From the NCBI GenBank assembly GCA_000432135.1, contig HF990612.1, forward strand, positions 8,120 to 23,695: 15,576 bases of DNA, written 5' to 3'. Below, piece by piece: positions 6,677 to 13,439 of this stretch. Every line of letters starts with the position of its first letter. The stretch's first letter is position 1. Source of the stretch: Firmicutes bacterium CAG:124. Lineage in GTDB: Bacteria; Bacillota; Clostridia; Oscillospirales; Oscillospiraceae. The position numbers and the translations under genes were made by a program. The notes under the pieces are model-generated. The model ran no database searches. It had not been told where the DNA came from and was given only the letters and a program-made list of their open reading frames with translations.

Positions 6677-7540
6677 ATGCTGACAAACAAGCTTTCCGCG
6701 GCCAGACGGGTGTATACCGCCGTTATGCGGGTTCTGCTGCTCCTTGCCGCCGTGCTGACGGCCGCGCTGGTCGTGTTCATGATCGTATATGTGCTCTATA
6801 AGGGTCTTCCGTATGTCACATGGCACCTGATCTCGACGAAGCCGAGCTATATCACCGGCGCCATCGGCATTCTGCCGGATATCTGCAACACCATGCAGAT
6901 CCTGCTCGCTTCCCTGCTCATTGTCCTGCCCCTCGGCGTGGGCGCGGCGGTCTATCTGACGGAGTACGCGCAGAACAAAAAGCTCGTCGCGGCCATTGAA
7001 TACGCCGCCGAGACGCTTTCCGGCATTCCGTCCATCATTTACGGTCTGGTCGGTATGCTGTTCTTCTGTGAATTTCTCGGTATGCAGACGAGCCTGCTGG
7101 CCGGTGCCCTGACGCTCGTGATCATGAACCTGCCGACCGTCCTGCGCACGACGCAGGAGAGTCTGCGGACGGTTCCGCAGAGCTACCGCGAGGGTGCGTT
7201 CGGTCTTGGCGCGGGCAAATGGCGCGTGGTGCGCACGGTTGTGCTGCCGGGCTGCATCGACGGCATTGTGACCGGCTGCATCCTCTCCGCTGGCCGTATT
7301 CTGGGCGAATCCGCCGCACTTTTGTTCACGGCAGGCTTTGCCCACACGCTGAACAAATTCGTCATCGGGCTTGCCAGCCCTGGCGCGACGCTGACGGTCG
7401 CGCTGTACGCCTACGCGAAGGAGGAGGGCGAATTTGACGTCGCCTTCGCCATCGCGGCCATTCTTATGATCTTAACGCTTCTGATCAATCTTGCCGCCGG
7501 GATCGTCGGAAAACAGATCCAGAAACGGAGCCGGCAATGA
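6677..7540 (+). CDS. pstA: Phosphate ABC transporter permease PstA
   Basis: The product is a 287-residue permease partner of PstC. It has a hydrophobic N-terminal span at about residues 17-40, the family stretch YAAETLSGIPSIIYGLVGM, and the EAA loop SLRTVPQSYREGAFGLGAGK. AGRILGESAALLFTAGF follows, as is typical of PstA. AAGGAG at 6664-6669, within the end of pstC, lies 7 bases upstream of the ATG. The stop TGA (7538-7540) overlaps the ATG of a pyridoxamine kinase gene (ATGA), an unusual neighbour in a pst operon, where pstB is normally next. Confidence 0.95.
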   Translation: MLTNKLSAARRVYTAVMRVLLLLAAVLTAALVVFMIVYVLYKGLPYVTWHLISTKPSYITGAIGILPDICNTMQILLASLLIVLPLGVGAAVYLTEYAQNKKLVAAIEYAAETLSGIPSIIYGLVGMLFFCEFLGMQTSLLAGALTLVIMNLPTVLRTTQESLRTVPQSYREGAFGLGAGKWRVVRTVVLPGCIDGIVTGCILSAGRILGESAALLFTAGFAHTLNKFVIGLASPGATLTVALYAYAKEEGEFDVAFAIAAILMILTLLINLAAGIVGKQIQKRSRQ

Positions 7541-8352
7541 AGGCTGTCAACCCCTGCGGTCTGAAGCGGGCCGCGCTCATTAACGATCTGTCATGCTTCG
7601 GCAAATGCTCTCTGAGCGTGTCCATGCCGATTTTGTCCAGCTTCGGCGTAGAGACCGTTCCGCTGCCGACGGCGATCTTATCGACGCACACGGGTGGCTT
7701 TACCGGCTTCGTTGTGCAGGACATGACGGAAAATATGCGGCTGTTCGCCGCGCACTGGAAAAAGCTCGGCGTGAAATTTGACGCCATTATCACCGGCTAC
7801 TGCTGCACAGTTGAGCAGATCAAGCTGACAGCGGAGTTCATCCGCAGCTTTTCCGATACGGACACGCTTGTGATCGTAGACCCCGTGTTGGGCGATCACG
7901 AAGCGCTCTACACCGGCTTTACCGACGCGCATGTCGATGCCATGCGGGAGCTTTGCAGTCTGGCCGATCTGATCACGCCCAACCGCACGGAGGCCGCGCT
8001 GCTGGCCGGTCTGTCCTTCTCCAGCGCAGACGAAACGCTTTTATATGCGCAGCAGGTCAAGGACGCGGTCATTACCAGCGTCGGCTCCGGCAACCGCATC
8101 GGCTATCTGGCGCGGCTGGACGGACGCGTGACGCTTGTGCAGAAGGAAAGCGTCGATATGACCGTGCATGGCGCAGGCGATGTGTTTACCAGCGCGCTGA
8201 GCGGTGAGCTTCTGAGCGGACAGGCGCCGCAGACGGCGCTGCTGCGCGCGGCGGACTTCTGCGACAGCTGCATCCATGAAACGGCCAAGCGGCAGCCCGG
8301 CCACTGGTACGGGCTGGCCTTCGAGCCGGTATTGAAAGGAACTCGTGTATGA
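7537..8352 (+). CDS. Pyridoxamine/pyridoxal kinase embedded in the pst operon
   Basis: This is a 271-residue ribokinase-superfamily enzyme of the PdxY/PdxK type. It should phosphorylate pyridoxal or pyridoxamine with ATP in vitamin B6 salvage, in the cytosol. Visible motifs are LINDLSCFGKCSLSVSMPIL near the N-terminus, LPTAILSTHTGGFTG at 43-57, DPVLGDHEALY at 115-125, TPNRTEA at 147-153, and the catalytic GAGD at 212-215 with its aspartate base. All key residues are present, so it should be active. It shares ATGA with pstA upstream (7537-7540) and with pstB downstream (8349-8352). It is therefore co-transcribed and coupled with phosphate-transport genes. A half-site GGAG lies 6 bases before its start. 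Codon use and GC look like the neighbours, so it is not an obvious recent insertion. Hydroxymethylpyrimidine kinase is a less likely alternative. Confidence 0.9.
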   Translation: MKAVNPCGLKRAALINDLSCFGKCSLSVSMPILSSFGVETVPLPTAILSTHTGGFTGFVVQDMTENMRLFAAHWKKLGVKFDAIITGYCCTVEQIKLTAEFIRSFSDTDTLVIVDPVLGDHEALYTGFTDAHVDAMRELCSLADLITPNRTEAALLAGLSFSSADETLLYAQQVKDAVITSVGSGNRIGYLARLDGRVTLVQKESVDMTVHGAGDVFTSALSGELLSGQAPQTALLRAADFCDSCIHETAKRQPGHWYGLAFEPVLKGTRV

Positions 8353-9104
8353 ACGATATTATCACAGTCAAAGACTTACAGCTCTGGTACGGGCAGACGA
8401 AGGCGCTCAAGGGCGTGTCGATGAACATCCCGGAAAAGAGCATTACAGCCCTCATCGGCCCCTCCGGCTGCGGCAAATCAACGTTTCTCAAGACGCTCGA
8501 CCGTATGAACGATCTGGTTCCGGGTGTGCGCATTGAGGGTGAGGTCAAATATAACGGGCAGGATATCTTCGCGCCGTCCGTGGACGTGAACGAGCTGCGG
8601 CGCGAGATCGGCATGGTCTTCCAGAAGCCGAATCCCTTTCCCATGAGCATCTACGACAACATTGCCTACGGCCCCCGGACGCACGGCGTGCGCAAAAAGG
8701 ATGAGCTGGACGAGATCGTCGAGCAGTCGCTGCGCGGCGCGGCGATCTGGGACGAGGTCAAGGACCGGCTGAAAAAGAGCGCGCTGGGCCTTTCCGGCGG
8801 ACAGCAGCAGCGGCTTTGCATCGCGCGGGCGCTGGCCGTGCAGCCGCAGGTTCTGCTGATGGACGAGCCAACGAGCGCGCTCGACCCCATTTCGACCTCC
8901 AAGATCGAAGAACTTGCCACGAATCTGAAAGAGCAGTACACCATCATCATCGTCACGCACAACATGCAGCAGGCGCTGCGCATTTCGGACAAAACGGCGT
9001 TTTTCCTGCTGGGTGAGCTGATCGAATACGACGACACGCAGACGCTGTTCTACCAGCCGAAGGAGAAGCGCACCGAGGATTACATCACCGGGAGGTTCGG
9101 ATAA
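8349..9104 (+). CDS. pstB: Phosphate ABC transporter ATP-binding protein PstB
   Basis: The product is a 251-residue cytoplasmic ATPase of the Pst importer. Walker A GPSGCGKST is at 37-45, the Q-loop in VFQKPNPFPMSIYDN at 90-104 (PstB-specific), signature LSGGQQQR at 148-155, Walker B LLMDEP at 169-174, and the H-loop histidine in IIIVTHNMQQ. The TRP/YITGRFG ending is typical of PstB. Its ATG overlaps the kinase stop, and AAGGA is 8 bases upstream. The stop TAA overlaps the phoU ATG by one base (TAATG). Confidence 0.97.
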   Translation: MNDIITVKDLQLWYGQTKALKGVSMNIPEKSITALIGPSGCGKSTFLKTLDRMNDLVPGVRIEGEVKYNGQDIFAPSVDVNELRREIGMVFQKPNPFPMSIYDNIAYGPRTHGVRKKDELDEIVEQSLRGAAIWDEVKDRLKKSALGLSGGQQQRLCIARALAVQPQVLLMDEPTSALDPISTSKIEELATNLKEQYTIIIVTHNMQQALRISDKTAFFLLGELIEYDDTQTLFYQPKEKRTEDYITGRFG

Positions 9105-9763
9105 TGAGAAGCAAATTTGACCAGCAGCTTGCCCTGCTGAATGAAGAGCTGACGCAGATGGGCGAAACGTGCGCGAAGGCCATCGGTCTTGCCGCGCAGG
9201 CGCTCGAAAATCAGGACGCGGCGACCGCCGCGCCGGTCGCGGAGCTGGAGGAGCAGACAAACGAGCAGGAGCGCTCGATCGAAGCGCTGTGTCTGAAGCT
9301 GCTTTTGCAGCAGCAGCCGGTCGCGCGTGATCTGCGGCAGATTTCGGCAGCACTCAAAATGATCACGGATATGGAGCGCATCGGCGATCAGGCGGCGGAT
9401 ATTGCCGAGATCATCCCGTTTTTCCTCAGCCATAATACATTCGACTGCACGCTTGTCTGCCGCATGGCGCAGCAGGCCAGCTCCATGGTCACGCAGAGCG
9501 TGGACGCGTTCGTCCGCCGCGATGTGGATCTGGCCCGCTCGATCGCAAAGCAGGACGATCTGGTCGATGAGGATTTTTCCAATGTCAAGCAGGCATTGAT
9601 ATCCGCGATTGCCCGCGAACCCGGTCAGGGCGAGGTCGCGCTGGATCTGCTGATGATCGCAAAGTATTTCGAGCGCATCGGCGACCACGCGGTCAACCTG
9701 TCCGAATGGGTCGAATTCTCCGTCACCGGCGTGCACAAGCACGACGGCGTGGAATACGAATGA
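9104..9763 (+). CDS. phoU: Phosphate signalling protein PhoU
   Basis: This 219-residue, all-helical protein represses the Pho regulon and modulates Pst. Two repeated PhoU motifs are visible: ISAALKMITDMERIGDQAADI in the first half and LLMIAKYFERIGDHAVNLSEW near the end. The two E-R-I-G-D-x-A/V metal-binding stretches are the family hallmark. GGAGG at 9091-9095 lies 8 bases upstream, and the start overlaps the pstB stop by one base. It is last in the operon and is followed 11 bases later by a strong terminator. No phoR/phoP pair is visible in the window. Confidence 0.96.
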   Translation: MRSKFDQQLALLNEELTQMGETCAKAIGLAAQALENQDAATAAPVAELEEQTNEQERSIEALCLKLLLQQQPVARDLRQISAALKMITDMERIGDQAADIAEIIPFFLSHNTFDCTLVCRMAQQASSMVTQSVDAFVRRDVDLARSIAKQDDLVDEDFSNVKQALISAIAREPGQGEVALDLLMIAKYFERIGDHAVNLSEWVEFSVTGVHKHDGVEYE

Positions 9764-9774
9764 TCCCCTCTCTC

Positions 9775-9813
9775 AAAAAGCCGCAGGCCCCTTTTCCGGG
9801 CTTGCGGCTTTTT
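9775..9813. terminator. Intrinsic terminator of the pst-phoU operon
   Basis: AAAAAGCCGCA (9775-9785) pairs with TGCGGCTTTTT (9803-9813). The inner GCCC/GGGC pairing comes after one mismatched position and closes a pyrimidine loop. A and T flanks make it symmetric. Its 3' arm overlaps the -35 of the downstream promoter. Confidence 0.9.
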
Positions 9814-9830
9814 GCTGCGTGTATTATAAT
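9802..9830 (+). promoter_or_regulatory. Promoter of the GNAT gene, overlapping the phoU terminator
   Basis: TTGCGG (9802-9807) and consensus TATAAT (9825-9830) are spaced by 17 bases, 21 bases before the ATG at 9852. The -35 lies in the 3' arm of the preceding terminator stem. Confidence 0.6.
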
Positions 9831-9851
9831 CAATAAAAAGGGGAGCTGTCT

Positions 9852-10316
9852 ATGGAATATTTGATCACCCGGCTCACGGACAGGCCGGAATTGAAGGCGC
9901 AGGCCGCCGCATGGTTTCACGCAAAATGGGGCGTGCCGGAGCAGGCATATCTGGACAGCATGGATGATGCGCTGCGCAGGGCAGCTTCTGTCCCGCAGTG
10001 GTATCTGGCGATGGAGGGGCCGCGCATCATCGGCGGCATGGGCGTGATCGAGAACGATTTTCATGACCGTAAGGACCTGACGCCGAATGTCTGCGCCGTC
10101 TATACCGAATCGGACTTCCGCCGCCGCGGCATCGCGGGCGCACTTCTGCAATTCGTCTGCCGCGATACGCACGAAAAAGGCATCGACACGCTCTATCTGC
10201 TGACCGATCACACCGGCTTCTACGAGCGCTGCGGCTGGGAATTCTTCTGCATGGCCCAGGGCGACGGAGAAGAGGCCCCGTCGCGGATGTATGTGCACCG
10301 GTATCATAATGAATAA
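9852..10316 (+). CDS. GNAT family N-acetyltransferase
   Basis: The product is a 154-residue acyl-CoA-dependent acetyltransferase of unknown substrate. The acetyl-CoA pyrophosphate-binding motif A is seen as FRRRGIAGALLQFV (about residues 93-106, the R/QxxGxG/A pattern), preceded by the beta-strand NVCAVYTE. A C-terminal HTGFYERCGWEFF is the usual 'xxFYxxxGF' motif B. Length is standard for a single-domain GNAT. GGGGAG lies about 7 bases upstream of the ATG. The last 8 bases overlap the start of the transposase-like gene that follows. Substrate cannot be predicted. Confidence 0.88.
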   Translation: MEYLITRLTDRPELKAQAAAWFHAKWGVPEQAYLDSMDDALRRAASVPQWYLAMEGPRIIGGMGVIENDFHDRKDLTPNVCAVYTESDFRRRGIAGALLQFVCRDTHEKGIDTLYLLTDHTGFYERCGWEFFCMAQGDGEEAPSRMYVHRYHNE

Positions 10317-10806
10317 TCGAAAAACGCTGCGTTTGCCCGCATTTGACTATGCCGCACCCGGCACTTATTTCATCACGCTCTGTACTTATCAGCGCCATCA
10401 GACTTTATGCAGAATTGGTAGGGGCGGGGCTCTGCTCCGCCCATTTGGGCGTATCTGCAAAGCACAAATTCAGGAATTCGAGCATCGCTTCAATATTCAG
10501 GTTGATAAGTATGTAATCATGCCAAATCATCTGCATATGCTTCTTTCTCTGGCTGATACAAATCCATACTGCCCAAGGGCGGAGCAAAGCCCCGCCCCTA
10601 CCACGATTTCCGAAATAATTTGTGCGTTCAAGTCCATTCGTGCAAAACAAATCAACGCAATTGAGAATACCCCGGGACGGAAGCGCTGGCAGCGGTCATT
10701 TTATGATCACGTTGTCCGAACCGAAAAAGAGTATTTGCAGATATGGACTTACATTGACAACAACCCATTAAAATGGGAATTAGATCGTTTCTACGAAAGT
10801 GAATGA
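10309..10806 (+). CDS. REP-associated tyrosine transposase (RAYT, IS200-like Y1 family)
   Basis: The product is a 165-residue HUH single-strand DNA transposase-like protein. Family features are RKTLRLPAFDYAAPGTYFIT at the N-terminus, the HUH metal-binding motif in YVIMPNHLHMLLSL, and the C-terminal SFYDHVVRTEKEYLQIWTYI followed by DNNPLKW, where the catalytic tyrosine is expected. RAYTs act on REP palindromes and are usually single-copy domesticated genes. Start 10309 (MNNRK) fits the family N-terminus better than 10291; it overlaps the GNAT stop by 8 bases and has no clear ribosome binding site. The gene is clearly less GC-rich than its neighbours. Two near-identical inverted GC-rich repeats lie inside the frame (10417-10450, 10571-10602), encoding GRGGALLRPFGR and CPRAEQSPAPTT. 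The frame and motifs are intact. Confidence 0.9.
   Translation: MNNRKTLRLPAFDYAAPGTYFITLCTYQRHQTLCRIGRGGALLRPFGRICKAQIQEFEHRFNIQVDKYVIMPNHLHMLLSLADTNPYCPRAEQSPAPTTISEIICAFKSIRAKQINAIENTPGRKRWQRSFYDHVVRTEKEYLQIWTYIDNNPLKWELDRFYESE
10417..10450 (+). repeat. In-frame REP-like repeat A within the RAYT gene
   Basis: This copy begins GGTAGGGGCGGGGC and continues TCTGCTCCGCCC, with TTGGGC at 10445-10450. Its core is itself an imperfect palindrome (GGGCGGGGC against GCTCCGCCC). Read in the transposase frame it encodes GRGGALLRPFG. It matches the reverse complement of the copy at 10571-10602 at 25 of 26 core bases. Confidence 0.85.
10571..10602 (-). repeat. In-frame REP-like repeat B within the RAYT gene, inverted to repeat A
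   Basis: On the minus strand this begins GGTAGGGGCGGGGC and continues TTTGCTCCGCCC, then TTGGGC. It pairs with repeat A over 32 positions, with one C-A mismatch and a 2-base bulge. The 120-base interval between the copies holds the codons for the HUH motif. Read in the transposase frame it encodes PRAEQSPAPT. Confidence 0.85.
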
Positions 10807-10814
10807 GGCCGCTT

Positions 10815-11120
10815 ATGAAAAAAGTCAGAATCACGGTCATGAAGATGGGGTGTTATCCCGATCTGATGGCGGAATATGAGAACCCGATGGAGCATCCTTG
10901 CGATATGGTGCTCGGGCAGGTGTTTGTGGCGGACGGGTGGAACCGGCCGGAGGGGCTTTGTCTGAGCGCGTGGGAGAGTATGTCGCCGTTTGTGCTGGCG
11001 CTGGCCAGCGGCGGGGAGAATCTCTATGCCGGGTGGATGAAAAATCCGCGCTCGGCCATGATCTCCTGCAACGACGGCTTCCGTCCCGTGAGTTTTTTAT
11101 TGGAAACGCTCGACGCTTGA
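10815..11120 (+). CDS. TIGR04076 family small protein of unknown function
   Basis: The product is a 101-residue soluble protein. MKKVRITVMKMGCYPDLMAE, GQVFVADGWNRPEGLCLSAW, then YAGWMKNPRSAMISCNDGFR followed by PVSFLLE matches the TIGR04076 pattern. That pattern has an N-terminal strand, a 'C/GxxFxVxxG..PexfC..AW' block and a 'GWm.dp...v.CCnDG.RPV' block. Conserved cysteines at C13, C31, C50 and C85 might bind metal or be redox-active, but no function is established. The start at 10815 matches the family N-terminus. An in-frame ATG at 10803 overlaps the transposase stop (ATGA), so coupling is possible. GAGG 6 bases upstream is a weak ribosome binding site. It may be co-transcribed from the GNAT promoter. 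Confidence 0.75.
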   Translation: MKKVRITVMKMGCYPDLMAEYENPMEHPCDMVLGQVFVADGWNRPEGLCLSAWESMSPFVLALASGGENLYAGWMKNPRSAMISCNDGFRPVSFLLETLDA

Positions 11121-11135
11121 CAGCTTTGCTATACT
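11117..11135 (+). promoter_or_regulatory. Extended -10 promoter of the flavodoxin gene
   Basis: TGCTATACT (11127-11135) is an extended -10 with no good -35 at 17 bases. TTGACA at 11117-11122 is too close to this -10; it could instead pair with the weak CAGAAT at 11141-11146 (18-base spacer). The same CTTTGCTATACT core occurs before the gene at 14841. Confidence 0.45.
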
Positions 11136-11167
11136 GAAAACAGAATATGAAACAGGAGGTTTTTCTC

Positions 11168-11644
11168 ATGGGTAAAACACTTGTCGCTTATTTTTCCGCG
11201 TCCGGCGTGACAAAAAAGCTGGCGCAGACGCTGGCGGATGCCATCGGGGCCGATCTGTTTGCAATCGAACCGAAGGTTCCCTACACGCGTGCCGATCTCA
11301 ACTGGATGGACAAGCAGTCCCGCAGCACCATTGAGATGCAGAACCCCGCGTCCCGTCCTGAAATCGCAGGCACCTGCGCGAACATCGCGGACTACGACAC
11401 CGTTTTTGTCGGCTTCCCCATCTGGTGGTATGTCGCGCCGACCATCGTCAACACGTTTCTGGAGAGCTGCGATCTGACGGGCAGGACCGTCGTTCCGTTT
11501 GCCACCTCCGGCGGCAGCGGCATGGGCGGCACAAACAAGGCGCTCGCACCGAGCTGCACGGGCGCACGTCTGCTCGAAGGCAAGGTCTTCCGCAGCAGCA
11601 CGAACGCTGATACCCTGCGCGAGTGGGTCAAGACGCTGAAATAA
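11168..11644 (+). CDS. Flavodoxin
   Basis: This 158-residue FMN-binding electron carrier or quinone-reductase-like flavodoxin begins LVAYFSASGVTKKLAQTLAD. In it, SASGVT occupies the phosphate-binding loop (usually S/T-x-T/S-G-x-T/N). VFVGFPIWWYVAPTIVNTFL carries the aromatic flavin-stacking WW region, and ATSGGSGMGGTNK the second flavin loop. The start at 11168 is supported by AGGAGG 8 bases upstream; the in-frame ATG at 11147 is ahead of that site. The closest described type is the stand-alone 'flavodoxin' of gut Clostridia, related to NAD(P)H-dependent FMN reductases. It is transcribed alone, between its own promoter and a strong terminator. Confidence 0.9.
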   Translation: MGKTLVAYFSASGVTKKLAQTLADAIGADLFAIEPKVPYTRADLNWMDKQSRSTIEMQNPASRPEIAGTCANIADYDTVFVGFPIWWYVAPTIVNTFLESCDLTGRTVVPFATSGGSGMGGTNKALAPSCTGARLLEGKVFRSSTNADTLREWVKTLK

Positions 11645-11655
11645 GACGCATATAT

Positions 11656-11689
11656 AAAACCAGCCTCCGCTGCGGCGGAGGCTGGTTTT
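11656..11689. terminator. Bidirectional terminator between flavodoxin and the ABC operon
   Basis: A perfect 15-bp stem (11656-11670 with 11675-11689) closes the loop TGCG. AAAA on the left and TTTT on the right serve both strands. It lies 12 bases after the flavodoxin stop and about 80 bases after the end of the converging ATPase gene. Confidence 0.9.
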
Positions 11690-11770
11690 GCGTATGCTGC
11701 AATTTCTCTGGTTTGGTTGTAGGGGCAGTACGTTTTTGTATCGTTTCATAAAAAATAGGCTTCTGGATTA

Positions 11771-12511
11771 TCAGGTATTGCGGAAGCGTGCCAAGAAATC
11801 CTTTGTCTGCTGGTGCTGCGGGTCGCCAAAGATCGCTTCGGGGGAACCCTGTTCCAGGATCACACCCTCGTGCATGAACACGACGCGCTCGCTCACATCG
11901 CGGGCGAAGGCCATCTCATGCGTCACGACGAGCATGGTCATGCCCTCGTGCGCAAGGTCCTGCATGACGGAGAGCACCTCGCCGACCATTTCCGGGTCAA
12001 GCGCGCTTGTCGGCTCGTCGAACAGGAGCACCTCAGGGTTCATTGCAAGTGCACGTGCAATGGCGACACGCTGCTTCTGGCCGCCGGAGAGCTGACGCGG
12101 CTTGGCGTTGACGTAGGGCGCCATGCCGACCTTTTCAAGGTACCGCATGGCCTGCTCCTGCGCCTCGGCCTTACTGCGGCCAAGCACCTTCATCTGACCC
12201 ACCATACAGTTTTTCAGGACGGTCATGTTGTTGAACAGATTGAACGACTGGAAGACCATACCGACGTGGGAGCGGTATTTCGCGGCGTTGACGCTCTTTC
12301 CAGTGACGTTTTCGCCGTGGTAGAGAATGTCGCCGCTTGTTGGTGTTTCCAGCAGATTCACGCAGCGCAGCAGCGTCGATTTGCCAGAGCCGGACGCGCC
12401 GATGATGGAGATCACGTCGCCCTTTTTGACATCGAAGTCAATGTCGCGCAGGACCTCGTGCGTACCGAAGGACTTGCTCAAATGCCGGATCTCAAGAATA
12501 TTGTCTGCCAT
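11771..12511 (-). CDS. Amino-acid ABC transporter ATP-binding protein (predicted lysine)
   Basis: The product is a 246-residue ATPase of the polar amino acid uptake (GlnQ/HisP) family. Walker A GASGSGKST is at 38-46, the Q-loop in MVFQSFNLFNNMTVL, signature LSGGQKQR at 141-148, Walker B VLLFDEP at 161-167, and H-loop in MLVVTHEMAFARDVS. The GQ(M)KVLGRSKAEA insert and the C-terminal FMHEGVILEQGSPEAIF are typical of this family. I chose the ATG at 12511 (MADNILEIR), which follows the permease stop by one base with GGGGGGAT upstream. The longer frame would overlap the permease gene. The riboswitch upstream of the operon makes lysine the likely substrate. Confidence 0.95.
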   Translation of the reverse strand: MADNILEIRHLSKSFGTHEVLRDIDFDVKKGDVISIIGASGSGKSTLLRCVNLLETPTSGDILYHGENVTGKSVNAAKYRSHVGMVFQSFNLFNNMTVLKNCMVGQMKVLGRSKAEAQEQAMRYLEKVGMAPYVNAKPRQLSGGQKQRVAIARALAMNPEVLLFDEPTSALDPEMVGEVLSVMQDLAHEGMTMLVVTHEMAFARDVSERVVFMHEGVILEQGSPEAIFGDPQHQQTKDFLARFRNT

Positions 12512-12512
12512 A

Positions 12513-13388
12513 TCAGCGATCCCCCCTGCTGCGTCCGAATTTAAGTTCCTGCTCCGTGCGCTCGCGGAACTCCTTGCTCTGCTCGTCATAGTTGCTGCCG
12601 CGCTTCGGGTGCGAATAGGTCCCGGCGGTCATGGTCAGCGGGTCCTCCTGCACAAGCTCATAGCTGTCGGAGCCGTCCATCAGCTTTTCGACCAGGCGCA
12701 GAATGCCGGAGGCGATCAGCGTCATAGCCAGATACCCCGCCATTTCAATGACGGCGGACGGGAAATACTTATTGTTGATGCCGACGATATAGCGGTGCGA
12801 AGCAAAGAACTCCGTAAAGCCGATGATGAACATGACGGAGGTATCCTTCACGTTGATGATATAGTTGTTGCCGATCTGGGGCAGGATATTGCGGATCGCC
12901 TGCGGGAGAATGACGCTGGTCATGGTCTGGAAATGCGTCATGCCGATGGCCTTCGCGCCCTCGGTCTGGCCGGGGTCGATGGAGATAATGCCGCCGCGGA
13001 CGGACTCGGCCATGTACGCGCCGGTATTGATCGAAACGATCAGGATGGATGCGGCCCAGATGTTATCGAAGCGCAGGGCATTATCCGTGAAATACGGCAG
13101 GGCGTAGAAAATGAACACGGCCTGCAGCATCATCGGCGTGCCGCGGAAAACCTCGACGTAGATGCGGATGATGACGCGGAGAATTTTCAGAAGGATACGC
13201 TTGGGCAGCGGATCGTTTTTGGCGCACGGGATGGTATTGAGAATGCCGCAGAGCAGGCCGATGATACAGCCGATCGCGGTCGCGGCCAGCGCAAGGCCGA
13301 GCGTGTTGAGCATGCCGTTCAGGTACATCGTGTGGTATTTGTCCCACAAAATCCCGATGTCCTGCATGAGCTTGGCGAGCTTATCCAC
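12513..13388 (-). CDS. Amino-acid ABC transporter permease (predicted lysine)
   Basis: This 291-residue permease is of the HisM/GlnP type. It has hydrophobic spans near the N-terminus (NTLGLALAATAIGCIIGLLC), the family motif VEVFRGTPMMLQ, and the EAA coupling loop EGAKAIGMTHFQTMTSVILP. The start is probably the GTG at 13388 (read M, DKLAKL), because AAAGGAG (13403-13397) sits 8 bases upstream. The in-frame GTG at 13406 would begin ahead of that site. An unusually long hydrophilic C-terminal tail of about 60 residues (from DGSDSYELVQ to the end, rich in R, E and K) extends past the last membrane span. The stop is one base from the ATPase start. It probably works as a homodimer, since only one permease gene is present. 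Confidence 0.93.
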   Translation of the reverse strand: MDKLAKLMQDIGILWDKYHTMYLNGMLNTLGLALAATAIGCIIGLLCGILNTIPCAKNDPLPKRILLKILRVIIRIYVEVFRGTPMMLQAVFIFYALPYFTDNALRFDNIWAASILIVSINTGAYMAESVRGGIISIDPGQTEGAKAIGMTHFQTMTSVILPQAIRNILPQIGNNYIINVKDTSVMFIIGFTEFFASHRYIVGINNKYFPSAVIEMAGYLAMTLIASGILRLVEKLMDGSDSYELVQEDPLTMTAGTYSHPKRGSNYDEQSKEFRERTEQELKFGRSRGDR

Positions 13389-13412
13389 GGGGTAGTCTCC
13401 TTTCACTTTTGA

Positions 13413-13439
13413 TTTGCCCGCGCCGGAGGCGCGGGCAAA
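13413..13439 (-). other. Intercistronic hairpin without a U-run between lipoprotein and permease genes
   Basis: A 12-bp stem (TTTGCCCGCGCC at 13413-13424 with 13428-13439) closes a 3-base loop. No T-run follows in either direction. It lies between the binding-protein stop (13443) and the permease ribosome binding site, so it more likely stabilises or marks processing of the upstream mRNA than terminates it. Confidence 0.6.

Noticed and set aside
9775..9813. phoU terminator palindrome as a transposon end or repeat
   Set aside because: Position just after a stop codon, A and T flanks and stem-loop geometry are fully explained by an intrinsic terminator, and no partner copy is in the window.
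11714..11730. TTGTAGGGGCAGTAC as a third copy or remnant of the RAYT repeat
   Set aside because: Only the 8 bases GTAGGGGC match the repeats at 10417 and 10571. That is too short to claim without a genome-wide repeat search.
12327..13412. A 361-residue plus-strand frame across the ABC ATPase and permease genes
   Set aside because: It spans two real minus-strand genes and shows only antisense-like composition without a domain.
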